DNA from: Allacma fusca
Lineage: Eukaryota; Arthropoda; Collembola; Symphypleona; Sminthuridae
Direction of reading: 5' to 3'
Assembly (NCBI GenBank): GCA_947179485.1
Contig: OX359245.1
Span: 43,759,067-43,823,066, forward strand
DNA length: 64,000 nt
The notes under the pieces were generated by a model. That model ran no database searches and was not told where the DNA came from. It saw only the letters and a list, made by a program, of their open reading frames with translations. The stretch's first letter is position 1, and each line of letters starts with the position of its first letter. The translations under genes were made by a program, and so were the position numbers. Below, piece by piece: positions 1 through 12,400 of the stretch.

Positions 1-1148
1 TTGATTTTGTTTGTAATTCAAAATTAATCTAGTTCATTTAATTCTTTTATTGGGCAATAACTACGGAAAAAATCCTTCCCAAAGTGAATACCGGCGATTT
101 ATGCTTTTTAATCTAATAGAATTGTAAGTGCAGAAAGAAAGCGCTCTTACAGATCGTGCAGGATAAAAAGTTACAAATGACTTTACTTTCCTTTAAAATG
201 TGGATTCAAGGCCAGGTGATTGTATATAAATGAAAATAATAACAACTAGCATTTTAGCACTTACAAATCGAAACCAGCCAACAAATTTGATAAGCCAATT
301 TCAAAGCATCGTTCGACCTGTTAAGGCATGTACAAAAGTTTGTAGTGCAATATTTCCTATATAGTTATATCCTGCGAGAAAAATAATACGAAAACCTCTG
401 ACAGAATCTCTAACTTGAAGCACAATTTGATTATTAAATCATTCTACAATCTCAAGATTTGCTACAATTTCAACTAATTGTAAGAAAAAATTCTAAGAAC
501 CTACTGCGCAGAAGAATAAGTACATACATATGAAATAATGTTTGAAGGAAACTTGATGCTATTTTGAGCTCCTCGGCACCACTTGGTAAACTCTGGAAAT
601 ATTTCAAGTCAAACCTTATACGTAGTAATCTCTCGTACCTAACCCGAATCCACTTTAAATTCCCTGTTTCCAGGATTTTTTCCAGAAATACAATCATCCC
701 AACCCCAAAAGACTAATCGTTATGGTAAAATTAAATCGAGGTTTGTTGCGGAATTCAGTTCTTAAAATATCCACTTTTCTTAGGGGTGCTCGAACCAGTA
801 AAATGAATCTATTGATCCATATGCTCATCATTAAGTTTGAATGGGATTGAATTGTAAACCCAGTCATTAAGTATAATTAATTATTTCAAAGAGCAGCAGG
901 GAAATCCAAACAGAGGCTTAGAATGCTGTAAGATCAATGTAATAAGTAAGAGAATTCTGGGTTTCATAGAAGGACATGAATGTGATTCCGTCTGAAATGT
1001 CTGGTAAGGAGTAAAGGTAAAATCCGTTATGACTATTGATTGCTACTAAAACGCTAAACAGCATTTATGAAAAGTGTTCCCGCGGCTTTGATATTGCGAG
1101 GAAACGAAGAATTTGAAAATCGACTTGATACCATTACCGGGGATTCTA
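1..1148. other. Intergenic, nothing recognised
   Basis: AT-rich sequence with only short chance reading frames on both strands. I see no splice-bounded coding signal, repeat array or RNA gene. Confidence 0.5.
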
Positions 1149-1745
1149 GGCGTACTGCCACCTTCACAACTGCCAAAATCACAACTGCCACCCGGCGAAC
1201 TGCCCCAGGCCCAACTGCCACAAATAACTGCCACCTGCACAACTGCCACAATAACTCATTGCCACTTGCACATCTGCCCCTAATATATAAATAGCTTTAT
1301 GAATGTTTCTGTGCTAAGTCTCATAGCTAAACTATGGTAAGTTTCAAAGCTAAATACTATGCTAAGTCTCATAGCCAATAATATTTGCCAATTAAATTAA
1401 GTGTTAATGCCTTGTTTGTTTTTAAAAAAATAAAACAAGTATATTGAGTACTAGATACTGCGAAAGTATGAGACGGCATTGGTTTTCCAATGGGACTTAG
1501 CATTGGTTTTACCATGGGACTTAGCATTGGTTTTTCCATGGGACTTAGCATTGGTTTTACCATGGGACTTAGCATTGGTTTTTCCATGGGACTTAGCATT
1601 GGTTTTACCATGGGACTTAGCATTGGTTTTACCATGGGACTTAGCATTGGTTTTACCATGGGACTTAGCATTGGTTTTACCATGGGACTTAGCATTGGTT
1701 TTGTGACAGTTGTGATTTTGGCAGTTGTGAAGGTGGCAGTACGCC
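1149..1745. mobile_element. Inverted-repeat (MITE-like) element with AACTGCCAC motifs
   Basis: The ends, 1149-1191 and 1703-1745, are 43-bp inverted repeats with one mismatch, beginning GGCGTACTGCCACC. Inside the left end the motif AACTGCCAC recurs down to about 1275, followed by a repeated 'gctaagtctcatag' segment at 1313-1375 and a 24-bp tandem array. No transposase is encoded. The flanks (ggattcta and ggacacga) do not form a convincing target duplication, so the true ends or superfamily are unsure. It fits the window's general pattern of non-autonomous elements with family-specific repeated motifs near their ends. Confidence 0.6.
1476..1702. repeat. 24-bp minisatellite, about 9.5 copies
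   Basis: The unit is gcattggttttaccatggga plus ctta, with an A/T variant in 'accat' versus 'tccat'. Because 24 is a multiple of 3, frames stay open on both strands and give artificial repeat peptides (for example MGLSIGFT). It lies inside the inverted-repeat element and abuts its right terminal repeat. Confidence 0.85.
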
Positions 1746-2738
1746 GGACACGATTGCCAGGATAATATCCTCGTAAAATCGGATTTGTTTTACATCCTGA
1801 GTAAAATCCATTTTTTTTGACGGATTCCAGACTACTTTGTTTATAATGGCGGGTTTATCAATTCAATAATTTTGAATAGAATAGCTTTGATGCGATGTCA
1901 TTTCTCAAACAATTCGTCCAACTGACTCCGAAAGTTTTTCCTACCATTATTTCTGAGTTCCAGTTCAAAATCTTGAATTTATTATACAAAGTTGAATAAG
2001 TGTAGCAGATGATCTGCCATATGTCAATTTTAACTGCAGAAAAGCTGCAAGAAAGTATTTCACGCAAATTTCGCTAAAATATAGAACTTGCGAACAGCCA
2101 TTAAATGGTTACAGAGATTACAGTAATGCAGCTGCTTCTGTTAGAATTTGAACGGTTGGCGTCGTCAGTTAAACGTTAGTTTGTACTGGAAGTTTAAGTG
2201 ATTATCCAACAATTTTTATACACAAGTCGTCCCTGTGTACATTATTAGTGATTTTGCTAAATCCTGTGTTTGCGGATAAAATATCAGTATTGAACAAGTT
2301 TTAGTTTAAAAAGCAATGATAATTTAATTCCCCCTAAAACCTTTCAAACAAAAACAACCAGAAATACCGACGCATAGTATTGAACGTACATTATTATAAA
2401 CAAGGTTATGATTATTTTAAACTACCGTCCCGAACCGTTTGTAGAAGGGATGGATCTCACTAGTATATCATAAAAATGTTTCTATTATACATACATGTAC
2501 ATATGTGATGTACATATGACAAACAAAAAAGAAGAAATAAAAGATGTACATAGAATGATTACGACATTTAAAGAATTCCAGCCCACATTTTAAAGTTTTT
2601 GTACGATATTCCCGTAACTTCTTACTAATTCAGACGTTGGAGCAGGAACTAAATTTGTGCCATGTCTAACTTACATCCGTCAGACTCACCATTGCATTTA
2701 CTGCGAGTTTCTCAGAATTTCAAATATTGTTGTTTACA
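1746..2738. other. Upstream region of the first receptor-like gene
   Basis: No further gene is supported. An in-frame stretch just upstream of the chosen start (from 2727) also has a methionine, so the protein could begin four residues earlier. I see no clear core promoter motif. Confidence 0.4.
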
Positions 2739-5700
2739 ATGCTTGAGCATCCGCAACTTTATTTCCATCTCAAATGCCTGGAATTTTTCTCAAGTCTGGG
2801 AATGTTCCCTTTCAACGTCAATGTTCGAGACGGAAGGATCGAAAGTTCAAAACGGAAACGGAAATTTTGGATGTGCTACTTTCTTGTACTCATACTACGT
2901 TTAATTCGGGACTCTTACCAATTATTGAAGTGTGCCATGTTCTCACAGCACTTGGATCTGTTTAACTTCACTGGATTGGTATTCACTACCTCTTGCCTGT
3001 TGACATTAGTATCCACATCTTACCTCACATTTATTTCCAGTCTGGAAATGTACATAGGGAATTTCAACAATATCTTCAAGAGCGGAAGTAACTGGGACAT
3101 TTTTCACTATGCTTTCAGTCTCCATAGCGTAGATTATTTTCTTGCTGAATTGAGGCGCCGCGATAGCTAGAACAAACAGGATTCGATGTCTACGTTCTTA
3201 CAGGCAGAGTGCACTACAGTAGATGAGATATCTTTCTAAAGGTGGAGGTAGCGGAAATCTTTAATAATTGTTGACGTTATGCAGGGGCGGTAGTGGAAAA
3301 AGTTCGGTATCCTGGTATCCAGGGGGGTTATTCTCGAAAGACTTACGATCGTAACTTCAGTCGCAACTCTCGAGTTACGATAGTTGGGATTCTAAAAACA
3401 TTTTGAAAATCGCAAGTTCTCAGAAAATCGCAAAAGTTGTCGTAACTTTACGACAACTAAATAGCAGTCGTAGGAACTTACGATCAAGCATTCTTTATAT
3501 GGCGGGGTTCATTTGAAACCCCCTCCACACCAATCCACACCCCTCTACACCCCATCCAAACCCCCTCCACACCCCCTCTACACCCCCTCCACACCCCCTC
3601 CACACACCCTCCACACACCCTCCACACCCCCTCCACACCCCCTCCACACCCCCTCCACACCCCCTCCACACCCCCTCTACACCCCTCCATATCCCATCCA
3701 CATCCCCTGCACATCCCCTACACATCCCCTGCACATCCCCACCACATCCCCTCCACGTGGAGGGGAAGTGGAGGGGTTATGTATTCGAAGGGAATTGGAG
3801 GGGAAGTGGAGGGGTTATGTATTTGAAGGGAAGTGGAGGGGAAGCGGAGGGATAATGTATTCTAAGGGGAAGTGGAGGGGTTATGTATTTGAAGGGAAGT
3901 GGAGGGGAAGTGGAGGGGAAGTGGAGTGGAAGTGGAGTGGAAGTGGAGGGGAAGTGGAGGGGAAGTGGAGGGGAAGTGGAGGGGAAGTGGAGGGGAAGTG
4001 GAGGGGAAGTGGAGGGGAAGTGGAGGGGAAGTGGAGGGGAAGTGGAGGGGAAGTGGAGGGGAAGTGGAGGGGAAGTGGAGGGGAAGTGGAGGGGAAGTGG
4101 AGGGGAAGTGGAGGGGAAGTGGAGGGGAAGTGGAGGGGAAGTGGAGGGGAAGTGGAGGGGAAGTGGAGGGGAAGTGGAGGGGAAGTGGAGGGGAAGTGGA
4201 GGGGAAGTGGAGGGGAAGTGGAGGGGAAGTGGAGGGGAAGTGGAGGGGAAGTGGAGGGGAAGTGGAGGGGAAGTGGAGGGGAAGTGGAGGGGAAGTGGAG
4301 GGGAAGTGGAGGGGAAGTGGAGGGGAAGTGGAGGGGAAGTGGAGGGGAAGTGGAGGGGAAGTGGAGGGGAAGTGGAGGGGAAGTGGAGGGGAAGTGGAGG
4401 GGAAGTGGAGGGGAAGTGGAGGGGAAGTGGAGGGGAAGTGGAGGGGAAGTGGAGGGGAAGTGGAGGGGAAGTGGAGGGGAAGTGGAGGGGAAGTGGAGGG
4501 GAAGTGGAGGGGAAGTGGAGGGGAAGTGGAGGGGAAGTGGAGGGGAAGTGGAGGGGAAGTGGAGGGGAAGTGGAGGGTGCTTTGATAAATTCGTTTTTAT
4601 ATTTTTTGCCATTTGCACTCCTTAAACGTTGAATTGATTTGTAGAGAATTTGTGATACGTGAAACTGATAGAAAGGACAAATGGGAAGAATTTTATGGCT
4701 TATTGGATGGCTTAAGATTCGAAATTTTGACAGCCAATCAGAGCGTCCGTTACATGCTTACGATTCGTAAATGTGATCGTAGCTACGATATACTTGCGAT
4801 CGTTTTTGAGAATATTAAAATTTGAAAATCGTAGAGGCATCGTACGACACCTGTCGTAAGTACTTACGAAGTCGTAACTTGCGATATCGCAAATTCTGTT
4901 CGAGAATAACCCCCCAGGATACTTGGGCAAGTGACCCTCACCAGTTGGGCAAATGGATTTGTTGGGCAAATAAACGTTTTCGTATCTACTAGGATCGATT
5001 TTTTTTTGAAATTGAGTTGGGCAAATGAAAATTTTTGTACCTACTAGGGATGTATTTTTTTTTAAATTTAGTTGGGCAAATGAAAATTTTTGTACCTACT
5101 AGTGGTCGATTTTTTTTTGAAATTCAGTTGGGCATTTTTGAAATTCGGGCAAATTACAATTTTTGTACCTAGTAGGGGTCGAATTTGTTTTGCATTTCAG
5201 TTGCAGGGCAGGTGCTACTTTAAGTTGACCACCCCTTTATGGTTGGGCAATCGGCCCTTCTTTTAGGATACTTGGGCATTTGGAACTTTTTCCACTACCG
5301 TGCAGGGGTAGGATTTTTGTGGGAAGACGGACACATTATTCCCAAGAAAAAACAATTTCTGGCAGGGAAAATTTTAATAAGAAGGGACATTTTTGCAAAT
5401 AGGGATTTTTAAAATTCGTTTACATTTTTTGGCTGGGCATTTTCAAAATTATTGACATCTTTCAGGGGAACTGTTTTGTAAACATGAATTGAATTTTACA
5501 TAAATATGAATTGTAATTTGTCTTGCGCGATGACGAATTTCTAATGAATGAGTTATTACTGTTTAGATTCCGTTGATGGGACCAGCGCCCGGCGAATAAG
5601 CATCCAAGAATGGACCATAATTGTTCTACCAGTCAGTTTTGTCATCCCACCAATAGTCGTTGCAATTATGTACTGGAAGGAATGGTATTCAGCACCTTTT

Positions 5701-6804
5701 CTCTTGTATTTGGAAATGCCGAAGCAATCGCCATTCTATCTGTGCCTGTCTTTATTATTCGACACGAGTTTGAATTTCTACGAAATGGTCTTGGCTTTTT
5801 TCTTTGAAATGATCATCCTCCTGTTTTTCCTTAGATGTAATGAGCAAATGCAAAAACGATCAAACATTTTGAAAAAAATGTAAGTTTCATGCTCACATGG
5901 CTCCAATTGGGGTGGATAGCGCAGATCCAAATGATACTTTATGAACTACTATATTATGAAGCCCAATACCCAAACCATCAAAACGTTTGGGCCAGTTCGC
6001 ACTATATACAGGATGATCCTGTCCAAGTTTCAAATTTATATTTTAAATCCCTATAAGAAATTTTGAGACATACAGTTTTGTATCGGTTAAAAAGTGTCAT
6101 AATGTCTTCAATGACCTTTGATTGGGCAAAATGTGTCACGGACTTAAATGACCTGATCAAAATGGCGTCAATGACCATTCGCAGGTCATTAATTCGAAAA
6201 TTAAAGTTTAAACTGAGACGGTGCGACTGGTCCAAACTATTTTGCTGGTTGGGGTATTGGTTCAAGGTTCATCACACAGTGCTTTTAATAATAACGCGGT
6301 GGATTTTAATATTTCAGGTTTACGGGTTTGGCTCGTATCAGGAAAGCTTACTTAAATATTCGAGTACTTCAACTTTCCGTCCAATTTTTTAATATCGAAT
6401 ACTCCTACCACATTTTTGCGGCCAAACTCTTCTGCATTACAAATTGTATTCTACTAATTGCATATGGGATACTGATTTTTGAGCGTGAATACACACTAAC
6501 TGTTATTTGCAAGTTCATTGGGATTGGATACGGCTGTTTGTATATCGTTATAGCTGAGAATGGTTTTAGGATTCAAGTTGGTATGAAAAAATACAGAAGT
6601 AAAATTTTATTGGCCGCTGGGTTCCTAGTTCCACAGTTGGGTAGACACCATGTCGTTCGATCCATCAGATCAATTCCAGCAGAGGTTGGAATCCAGGTTG
6701 GGAACTTTCACAAGTTGGAGAGAACCTCTACCCCCAACTTCTTCTACTTCACATTGCGGAATATCGTTCGCATTTTAATTGGATTTCGACCTAAAATTCC
6801 ATAA
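2739..6804 (+). CDS. Gustatory-receptor-like multi-membrane protein, copy A (3 exons)
   Basis: Probable seven-membrane-segment chemoreceptor of an arthropod Gr-like family. That assignment is inference from size, hydrophobic segments and the C-terminal block. Exons are 2739-3087, 5567-5879 and 6318-6804. Donors (GGAA|GTAACT, AT|GTAAGT) and acceptors (tttag, ttcag) give phases 1 and 2 and an uninterrupted 382-aa product, a usual length for such receptors. Residues 1-116 include the block LLKCAMFSQHLDLFNFTGLVF. Exon 2 holds IQEWTIIVLPVSF and a strongly hydrophobic FFFEMIILLFFL. Exon 3 ends with a conserved tail (VRSIRSIPAEVGIQVGNFHK then TPNFF). The start was chosen because it aligns with the start of copy B at 41986. 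Intron 1 is 2.5 kb, swollen by nested transposons. A methionine at 2727 is an alternative start. The ligand is unknown. Confidence 0.72.
3319..4918. mobile_element. Nested inverted-repeat element carrying a large purine minisatellite
   Basis: The ends read GGGGTTATTCTCGAA (3324) and the exact reverse complement ending at 4913. If the ends are set at the G4/C4 boundary, the flanks are a 5-bp duplication CCAGG (3319-3323, 4914-4918), though the six-base G and C runs make this ambiguous. Subterminal sequence on both sides is rich in 'cttacgatcgtaa'-type palindromic motifs. The middle is a head-to-head minisatellite (3519-4577). It sits inside the 3288-5300 element, so it inserted later. No transposase. 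Confidence 0.75.
3519..4577. repeat. Head-to-head minisatellite: C-rich arm then G-rich 11-bp arm
   Basis: From 3519 to 3750 the plus strand repeats variants of CCCCTCCACAC. At the perfect palindrome CCCCTCCACGTGGAGGGG (3748-3765) the polarity flips. To 4577 it then repeats the 11-bp unit GGGGAAGTGGA, with more than 50 consecutive perfect copies after about 3946. As three units are 33 bp, all three frames on both strands are open and give false proteins of GEVEGKWRGSG type. The right arm is a long homopurine-like tract with a G4 run every 11 bp. Confidence 0.9.
5303..5490. mobile_element. Remnant of a hAT-like element of the CAGGGGTCGG family
   Basis: It begins CAGGGGTAGGATTTTTGTGG and contains 'ctggcagggaaaattt' and 'tttcaggggaactgttttgtaaa', closely matching the elements at 18366-18726 and 52957-53350. 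The right end with CGACCCCTG is missing or too diverged to see. The element at 3288-5300 inserted into its first bases, because that element's target duplication TGCAGGGG includes this remnant's CAGGGG start. Confidence 0.6.
5961..6263. repeat. Inverted repeat (MITE-like) in intron 2 of receptor copy A
   Basis: The segment at 5961-6002 (cccaatacccaaaccatcaa, ending ccagttcgcac) and that at 6221-6263 are imperfect inverted copies of about 42 bp. The 220-bp middle is AT-rich and encodes nothing recognisable. No target duplication could be fixed. Confidence 0.5.
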
Positions 6805-9488
6805 ACAATAATAATTCCAAGTCGGCGTAGCTTGTCCTGAAGAAAGTTTAAACTGCCGAGTGAGCGTAATTGTACGGCCCAACACTTTCACAGAGATCGG
6901 TTTTTAAACGAAGTACCTACACACAGAAACCTTTATTAGTCAAATACCTAAAACTGTTTCAAATTTTGTCAAACGTCCCCCATGCAATATCAATAATGGT
7001 ACTTTTGAAAGTACGTATGCTCGATTCGCATACTATAATGGGTTGGCTGTGGTAAGATCAAAATAGAATGCCGTGGGAAATGTTTGTTATTCTAGAAAAC
7101 ATTATCAGCAAAATTTTACACGAGAAACAAGTTTCTGAATATCCCAAACGGTTAAAAATTATTACAACTGACAAATAATTTTACACCAAACCGCAGTAGC
7201 ATGCAAATTTTTCCTGCAATTACTAATATCATGATACAATGATTTTGAAAAAAATTTAACTTCAGTTTTGCAAGGAAATGTATATTGTATAATGTAATGC
7301 TTTCGCGAGCAAATAAAGTTACGAACATTTAAAGCTCTGATCTGAGATGATTAGATTATTTATGAAATAATTACACTAATACTTTAAAAACGACTACATA
7401 TTAATATTAAGCACGCAAAAGTAAGATGATTTTGTAATAGTGACAGAATAGGTAGTAATTAAGTTTTATTGTTTCCCGAAGAGTCAGGTCATCTGGTTGA
7501 CCTCACAAAATTCAAAGAGATCACATATAAACACACAAAAACATATGTACAGAAAGTGTGAGTTACAGCTTCCGCCACCTATATAGCATCTGGTTTGTTA
7601 TTTAAATTATTAAATATCTGTTTGCAAGTATAAGCACAATTCATTCTCAAAAGTAAGCTTTTCCTGAAAATTTTGATCCTTGAAAATCTATATTACGATT
7701 TCCCTTGCAAGTTCCTAAGTACACATTCCACACGATAGAGTTACAAGCCCTGACTGTTATGCTTCAATCCGACACTTTGCCCCTTAATGAATTAACACTC
7801 TAGTGCTAATCACAGATTATTTTTTCGACCCTGCCAATATTTAGAAGCAGTTGTCAACACCTTGACGGTTGAGTTAAAAGCCAGCATTATTCGTATGATT
7901 TGATCTTATATTAATTATTTAAGATTTTACCCCCTTACATTTTGAAAATCTTTCGGGGCATTTGGACTGAAGTGAGCGGAGAGGAAGTTGAAGTTGCAGC
8001 AGAACAAGTTAACAGCATAGTTGCCACTCCGAAGTATGAGAGACACTGACAATCATCAGCCCCTCTCTATTCTACTAACTTGTTCTCTAAGCTCAAATCG
8101 GTAACCGAGCCTATAGTAGCCTAGGAACACGAACAGATCGCAGAACATCTCATCTGCTTGTTTTAGTAACGGAGGTTAAGACCCACGAAATTCTGATTAA
8201 AAGTAGCTAAATTAATTTCACAGAATGGTTCTATGTATGAACATATGTACATATATACTTATATATAATACGTGTTGGAGATGTACAATCAGGTGGGTTC
8301 ATTATTAACTGACCAAGTTTGAAGGGACGGGCAAAAACAAGATGTTTCTTGCCTATAGACTGATAATACTTGTATGAATTCGTTTTCAAACTATTGATAT
8401 GCCGTTTCACATAAACGGGACATTACTGCTGGATAACCATGCAATTCTGTGAACAGAGCAAGCAGGTTTCGAAAACAAAAGAGAGAATATTCCGGCTATT
8501 GCTAGAACGCAGAATTAACAATACTGATTGCAATCCACAGCTGGATGTTGCATTGATTCTACAGGGTAAAATCACGTAGAAAAACTAGAATGTCGGGCAG
8601 CTTTAACCCACAACAATCACAAACCAATAACTGGCCAGCTTATCGGCAAAAGTCAAAACACGGTTTGTGTTCAAGGAACAAGGAAATTACTTTACAAAAT
8701 TAGTGACAATCTTATAATGTTCAATTGAATGTCTCTGGTTTCAATTTTTTATTAAGGACTAATTATGCTCAAGTCTCATTCTGTCAGTTATTTACGAAAA
8801 CAGTAGTCCATAATTTTCCCAGAGAATCCACCCGGTAAAGAGTGTGACTAGTTCCTACCGTATGACAGAATGATGGCTATGTTAAATGAGGACGATGAAT
8901 TTGGGAATAATCACTCGTTGTGAAGCCAAACAAAGACAATTCCTAGTTTTTGTGACAATTTTGTATCTACAGTACTTAATACAGTATTAAAATTAAAGTC
9001 GAATTGCAGCCTCCATGGGTATCTACGGAGACCGAAGACCCTAAGCCTGGTAAAGAATGACTTCGAAACTGAAGCTATCGGCAAGAGTTAGGCGAAGAGA
9101 AGAAAAAAAAACAAAACACCATGGACGTTTTCCTTGATTAAAATACAGGTCATTATATCACTTGAATATTTACAACTGACATGAATATTCTACCGATACG
9201 CCACCTCCCTTCTTCAATCTCTTCAAATTTAATCAACGAGGGATATTATTATTAAAATTAAATTATAGTTCTTTCCCCCGTCGATTGAAAATATACCAGT
9301 TGAACTTGACTAATTTGAATAATCTGCTTATGAAACAGAAAATTAAATGTTACCATTGCCAACAAAAACATACTAATACGGCGAAATATATTATTAAATG
9401 CTTGGATTAAAATACGAGGTGGTAAAATACTATTTAGCTCCTACACTAAAAGTTCTGAACATTTCAATTTATGACTTTTAAATAGTTT
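6805..9488. other. Intergenic between receptor copy A and the IP6K 3' end
   Basis: A canonical AATAAA at 7312-7317, about 0.5 kb after the copy A stop, could be its poly(A) signal. I see no other gene, array or clear mobile element in this 2.7 kb. Confidence 0.4.
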
Positions 9489-12400
9489 TTAGAATGTGCA
9501 TTCTTGCTCGATGATCTCTTCGAGAGTTGTGATAAGATTGGATAATCCAAATATGTAGCCAGTATCAGGTCCCGCGTGTTCCTTAGCACAATGACCCAAA
9601 CCAAGACCATTGTGGGTGGCATGAGCGAAATCAATCATTCTGACATCAACAGATTCACTAGATAAAGAAACACAGCTAGGAATGGATCCACGACTGCCTA
9701 ATTTACTTCGACTGCTGCTATTGGGAATACTTGACTGAACGGTCCGACATGTCGAATTAAGCGCTTCCGAGCTGTTACTCATACTCTTGCGTAAATTTTG
9801 TTCGACGTTTGCATCCTGAGACTGTCCACTGAAGATATTATCCACAGATCTGGAAGACGTCGGTGGGCCAAATTTATTCTCTGAGTCACCTTCCATCTTC
9901 TTTGCATACGGTTCAGCTCTTATTAATGATTCATCCTCGGCATGGTATTCTGGGTCCAGCCCTTCATATATTAAAAGCAGTGAGCTGGTGTAGAAACGGA
10001 AAGTGTCAAGATTTGAAAGCACGGCTTTTAATTCTTGAAGTTTTTCAACCAAAGGTACTAAGGCGTCAGTGCGTAAACGATTGCCATTGTGAAGAAATTG
10101 GCACAATGCCTCCCGAAATCCTTCCACGTCTAATTTTCTTCCGTAGTATTTATTTCTACACATAAACTTCCCATTGGTCGTCTGGTACACCTAGTTATCA
10201 AAGAAAATCACGTTAAAAAATGTATATTTATTCTCTACTTGCTTAATTTACGTATTATATAGACATCAGATGCATCTTAGTAGTACTGTACTGTATGTAC
10301 CTAAATATTCTTATGGCTCCTCTGCACAGTAAAAGTATCTACACGAAACTGGCCTAGTAACAATTTCGTGCATATTGCAGAATTCCCTCTGTTAGTGGGG
10401 AGGCAGATTTTGTCTTTCAGTTATATTTTAAAATAAAATACCTTCTAACGGAGGAAGTGAACACTGAACTTTTGCGATACAAAAACAACGGCATTAATAC
10501 CCCTAAAAACTGTTGCGTCAGAATAACATGCCCCTTCAACCTTCAATGACCCCCTCTCCCTAGCCACCAGTTTTTCGGGGTTTAGCTTGAACTAAATTTA
10601 GAAGAGTTATTCTGCGGCAGATTCTAATAGTTTGATAACATTGGGTTCCTAAGTAAAAATTGATAAAAAAAGATTTGAACGCTGCCTATAAGCCCATTAA
10701 TTATAAGAGTAGTAAAAAAATTGTACTTATCACAAGTACTTCTGAGAATTTTTTTTTATTGGATAAATTATTTTTATTTTTAGAATTTATTGGGAGCGTA
10801 ATTCACATGGAGATTATACCTACTGAGATCCGAAGGGCATGTAGGGTCGGGATAAGTAGATAATTAAAAAGGAGAGTACTAACCTGCATTCCGCAAATAC
10901 GAACCCCTAGTTGAACGGATGTCGAGGATGCTGCTTTGGCGCATTGACTTTCAATTTTTGCTGGTGTTGCATCATCCCCATATTGACGAGTTCCCATTTT
11001 TAAATCCAATACACATGGATACTCAAATCTCCACGTTAAATTTTCTAACAGCATGAATTCTACAAACAAAGTCGTAAGTTTAAAAGTTAAATTTCATGAA
11101 CTTTTGTAGAGTGACAATGAAGTTTCTAACATGATGGGAGCAAAGGGATGTAACTTCCCTGAGATTATTCTAGGAACAGGAAGTCCTTCCGTAACAATTA
11201 TAACACTGCTAAACCGCTTTATCTGTAACTATATGTTTCCGCTATACCTAATTTCATCTGAACCTTCAATAAAATCGATCCATAATAGTTTCCATAATCA
11301 TTCCAAATACAATAATAAAACTACGACTGTACATACAACATACAGCACAGATTTCGACTGAAATGTTCGGAGATAAAATTTCTGCAAAGTGATTTAAGAA
11401 TTTCAAAAATTATTTCTGAAACCAAAAAAATAGTACGAAGGCATGTAACTAAGGTTAATGAAGTTGGTTTTGAGGCAGGTCGTCCCGGTTTCCGAAAATC
11501 GAAAACTGAATGTTTTAGGACCTGAGTGATCGTTTTAAAAAGTTTTCGGCTCAAACTGAAGGTAAAGCAATAGGTTGCAACTGTTTGTTGCATCATAGCT
11601 GTTTTTTAAGTCAAAAGGGTAAACAAAAAAATGAGGAAAATTTGTCCCACCAGCTATTTAATGCGCTTTTGTATTACAATTACTTAAAAACAAGATTTTG
11701 CTATGCTTACAAGTCCTAGGAAACTTTCAAGTACAGGTCTCTAGCCCAATGTCTCGAAGCACACAAAACATTCGTGGGACTTGACATGGTTTTGCCCGAG
11801 TCGTTTCAAAGTTTACATTTTTTAATCAAAGAAGGTTCGAATTCCGATTTAAGTTTTGGGACTGGAAAGTCTGGAAACTTGAGTCTTCGTTCGAACTTCA
11901 AAATCCAGTATTTTCCCTAACTTCAACTCTCGTACTTGCAAAAATTCAAACTTGTGGATTTCAGCATGAATTTGAAGTACGGTTGTTACTACAACATGGT
12001 CCTTCCATCTATTTCCACCCACTTTTGACATTAAAAATTTCTTACGTGATATTTAACAAAAAAAAATACATGAGACAAGGAATGGGTCACTTATATTTAA
12101 TAAAAGAAATTTAGCTCTGACACGACTTCCTGGACAAGCAAGGACAAGTTGGCACGAACTTTCACTTATGTGTAGCATGTCTGCGGAAATTGGGCCAGAC
12201 TCTTACACTCTCACAAGATTTCATCTCCAACACGAGTGAACATATTCTATGAATGTAATTTACTAACTTTGTGCATGTGATTCCTTTTCTTTTTGTGGAT
12301 GTGAGTTTCCCGACCTCTTGATTTTTGACAAATGGTCTCGATGACATTTAAGCACCCATGGGTTGTGTGGTCGAACGGAACGTGTACTGTTCGAACTCGT

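Larger units (their letters stand above)
3280..5308. mobile_element. Inverted-repeat transposon (non-autonomous) with 8-bp target duplication, in intron 1 of copy A
   Basis: The element proper is 3288-5300. Its termini are perfect 18-bp inverted repeats, CGGTAGTGGAAAAAGTTC, flanked by the direct duplication TGCAGGGG at 3280-3287 and 5301-5308. Its right part (4920-5240) carries repeated TTGGGCAAATG and 'tttttgtacctactag' motifs. It encodes no transposase and is itself interrupted by a second element (3324-4913). The 8-bp duplication resembles hAT, P or Merlin elements, but the CGGTAG ends do not fit the hAT YARNG rule, so the superfamily is unassigned. Confidence 0.82.

Noticed and set aside
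1369-1765. Repeat peptides such as MGLSIGFT and MLSPMVKP
   Set aside because: Products of the 24-bp tandem array inside a transposon, on both strands; not genes.
3519-4577. CRISPR-like array
   Set aside because: Units are contiguous with no unique spacers, and the context is a eukaryotic intron.
3513-4632. Reading frames of up to 370 codons over the minisatellite on both strands
   Set aside because: They arise because an 11-bp unit without stops is open in all frames; the peptides are pure repeat (GEVEGKWRGSG or its reverse-strand counterpart).
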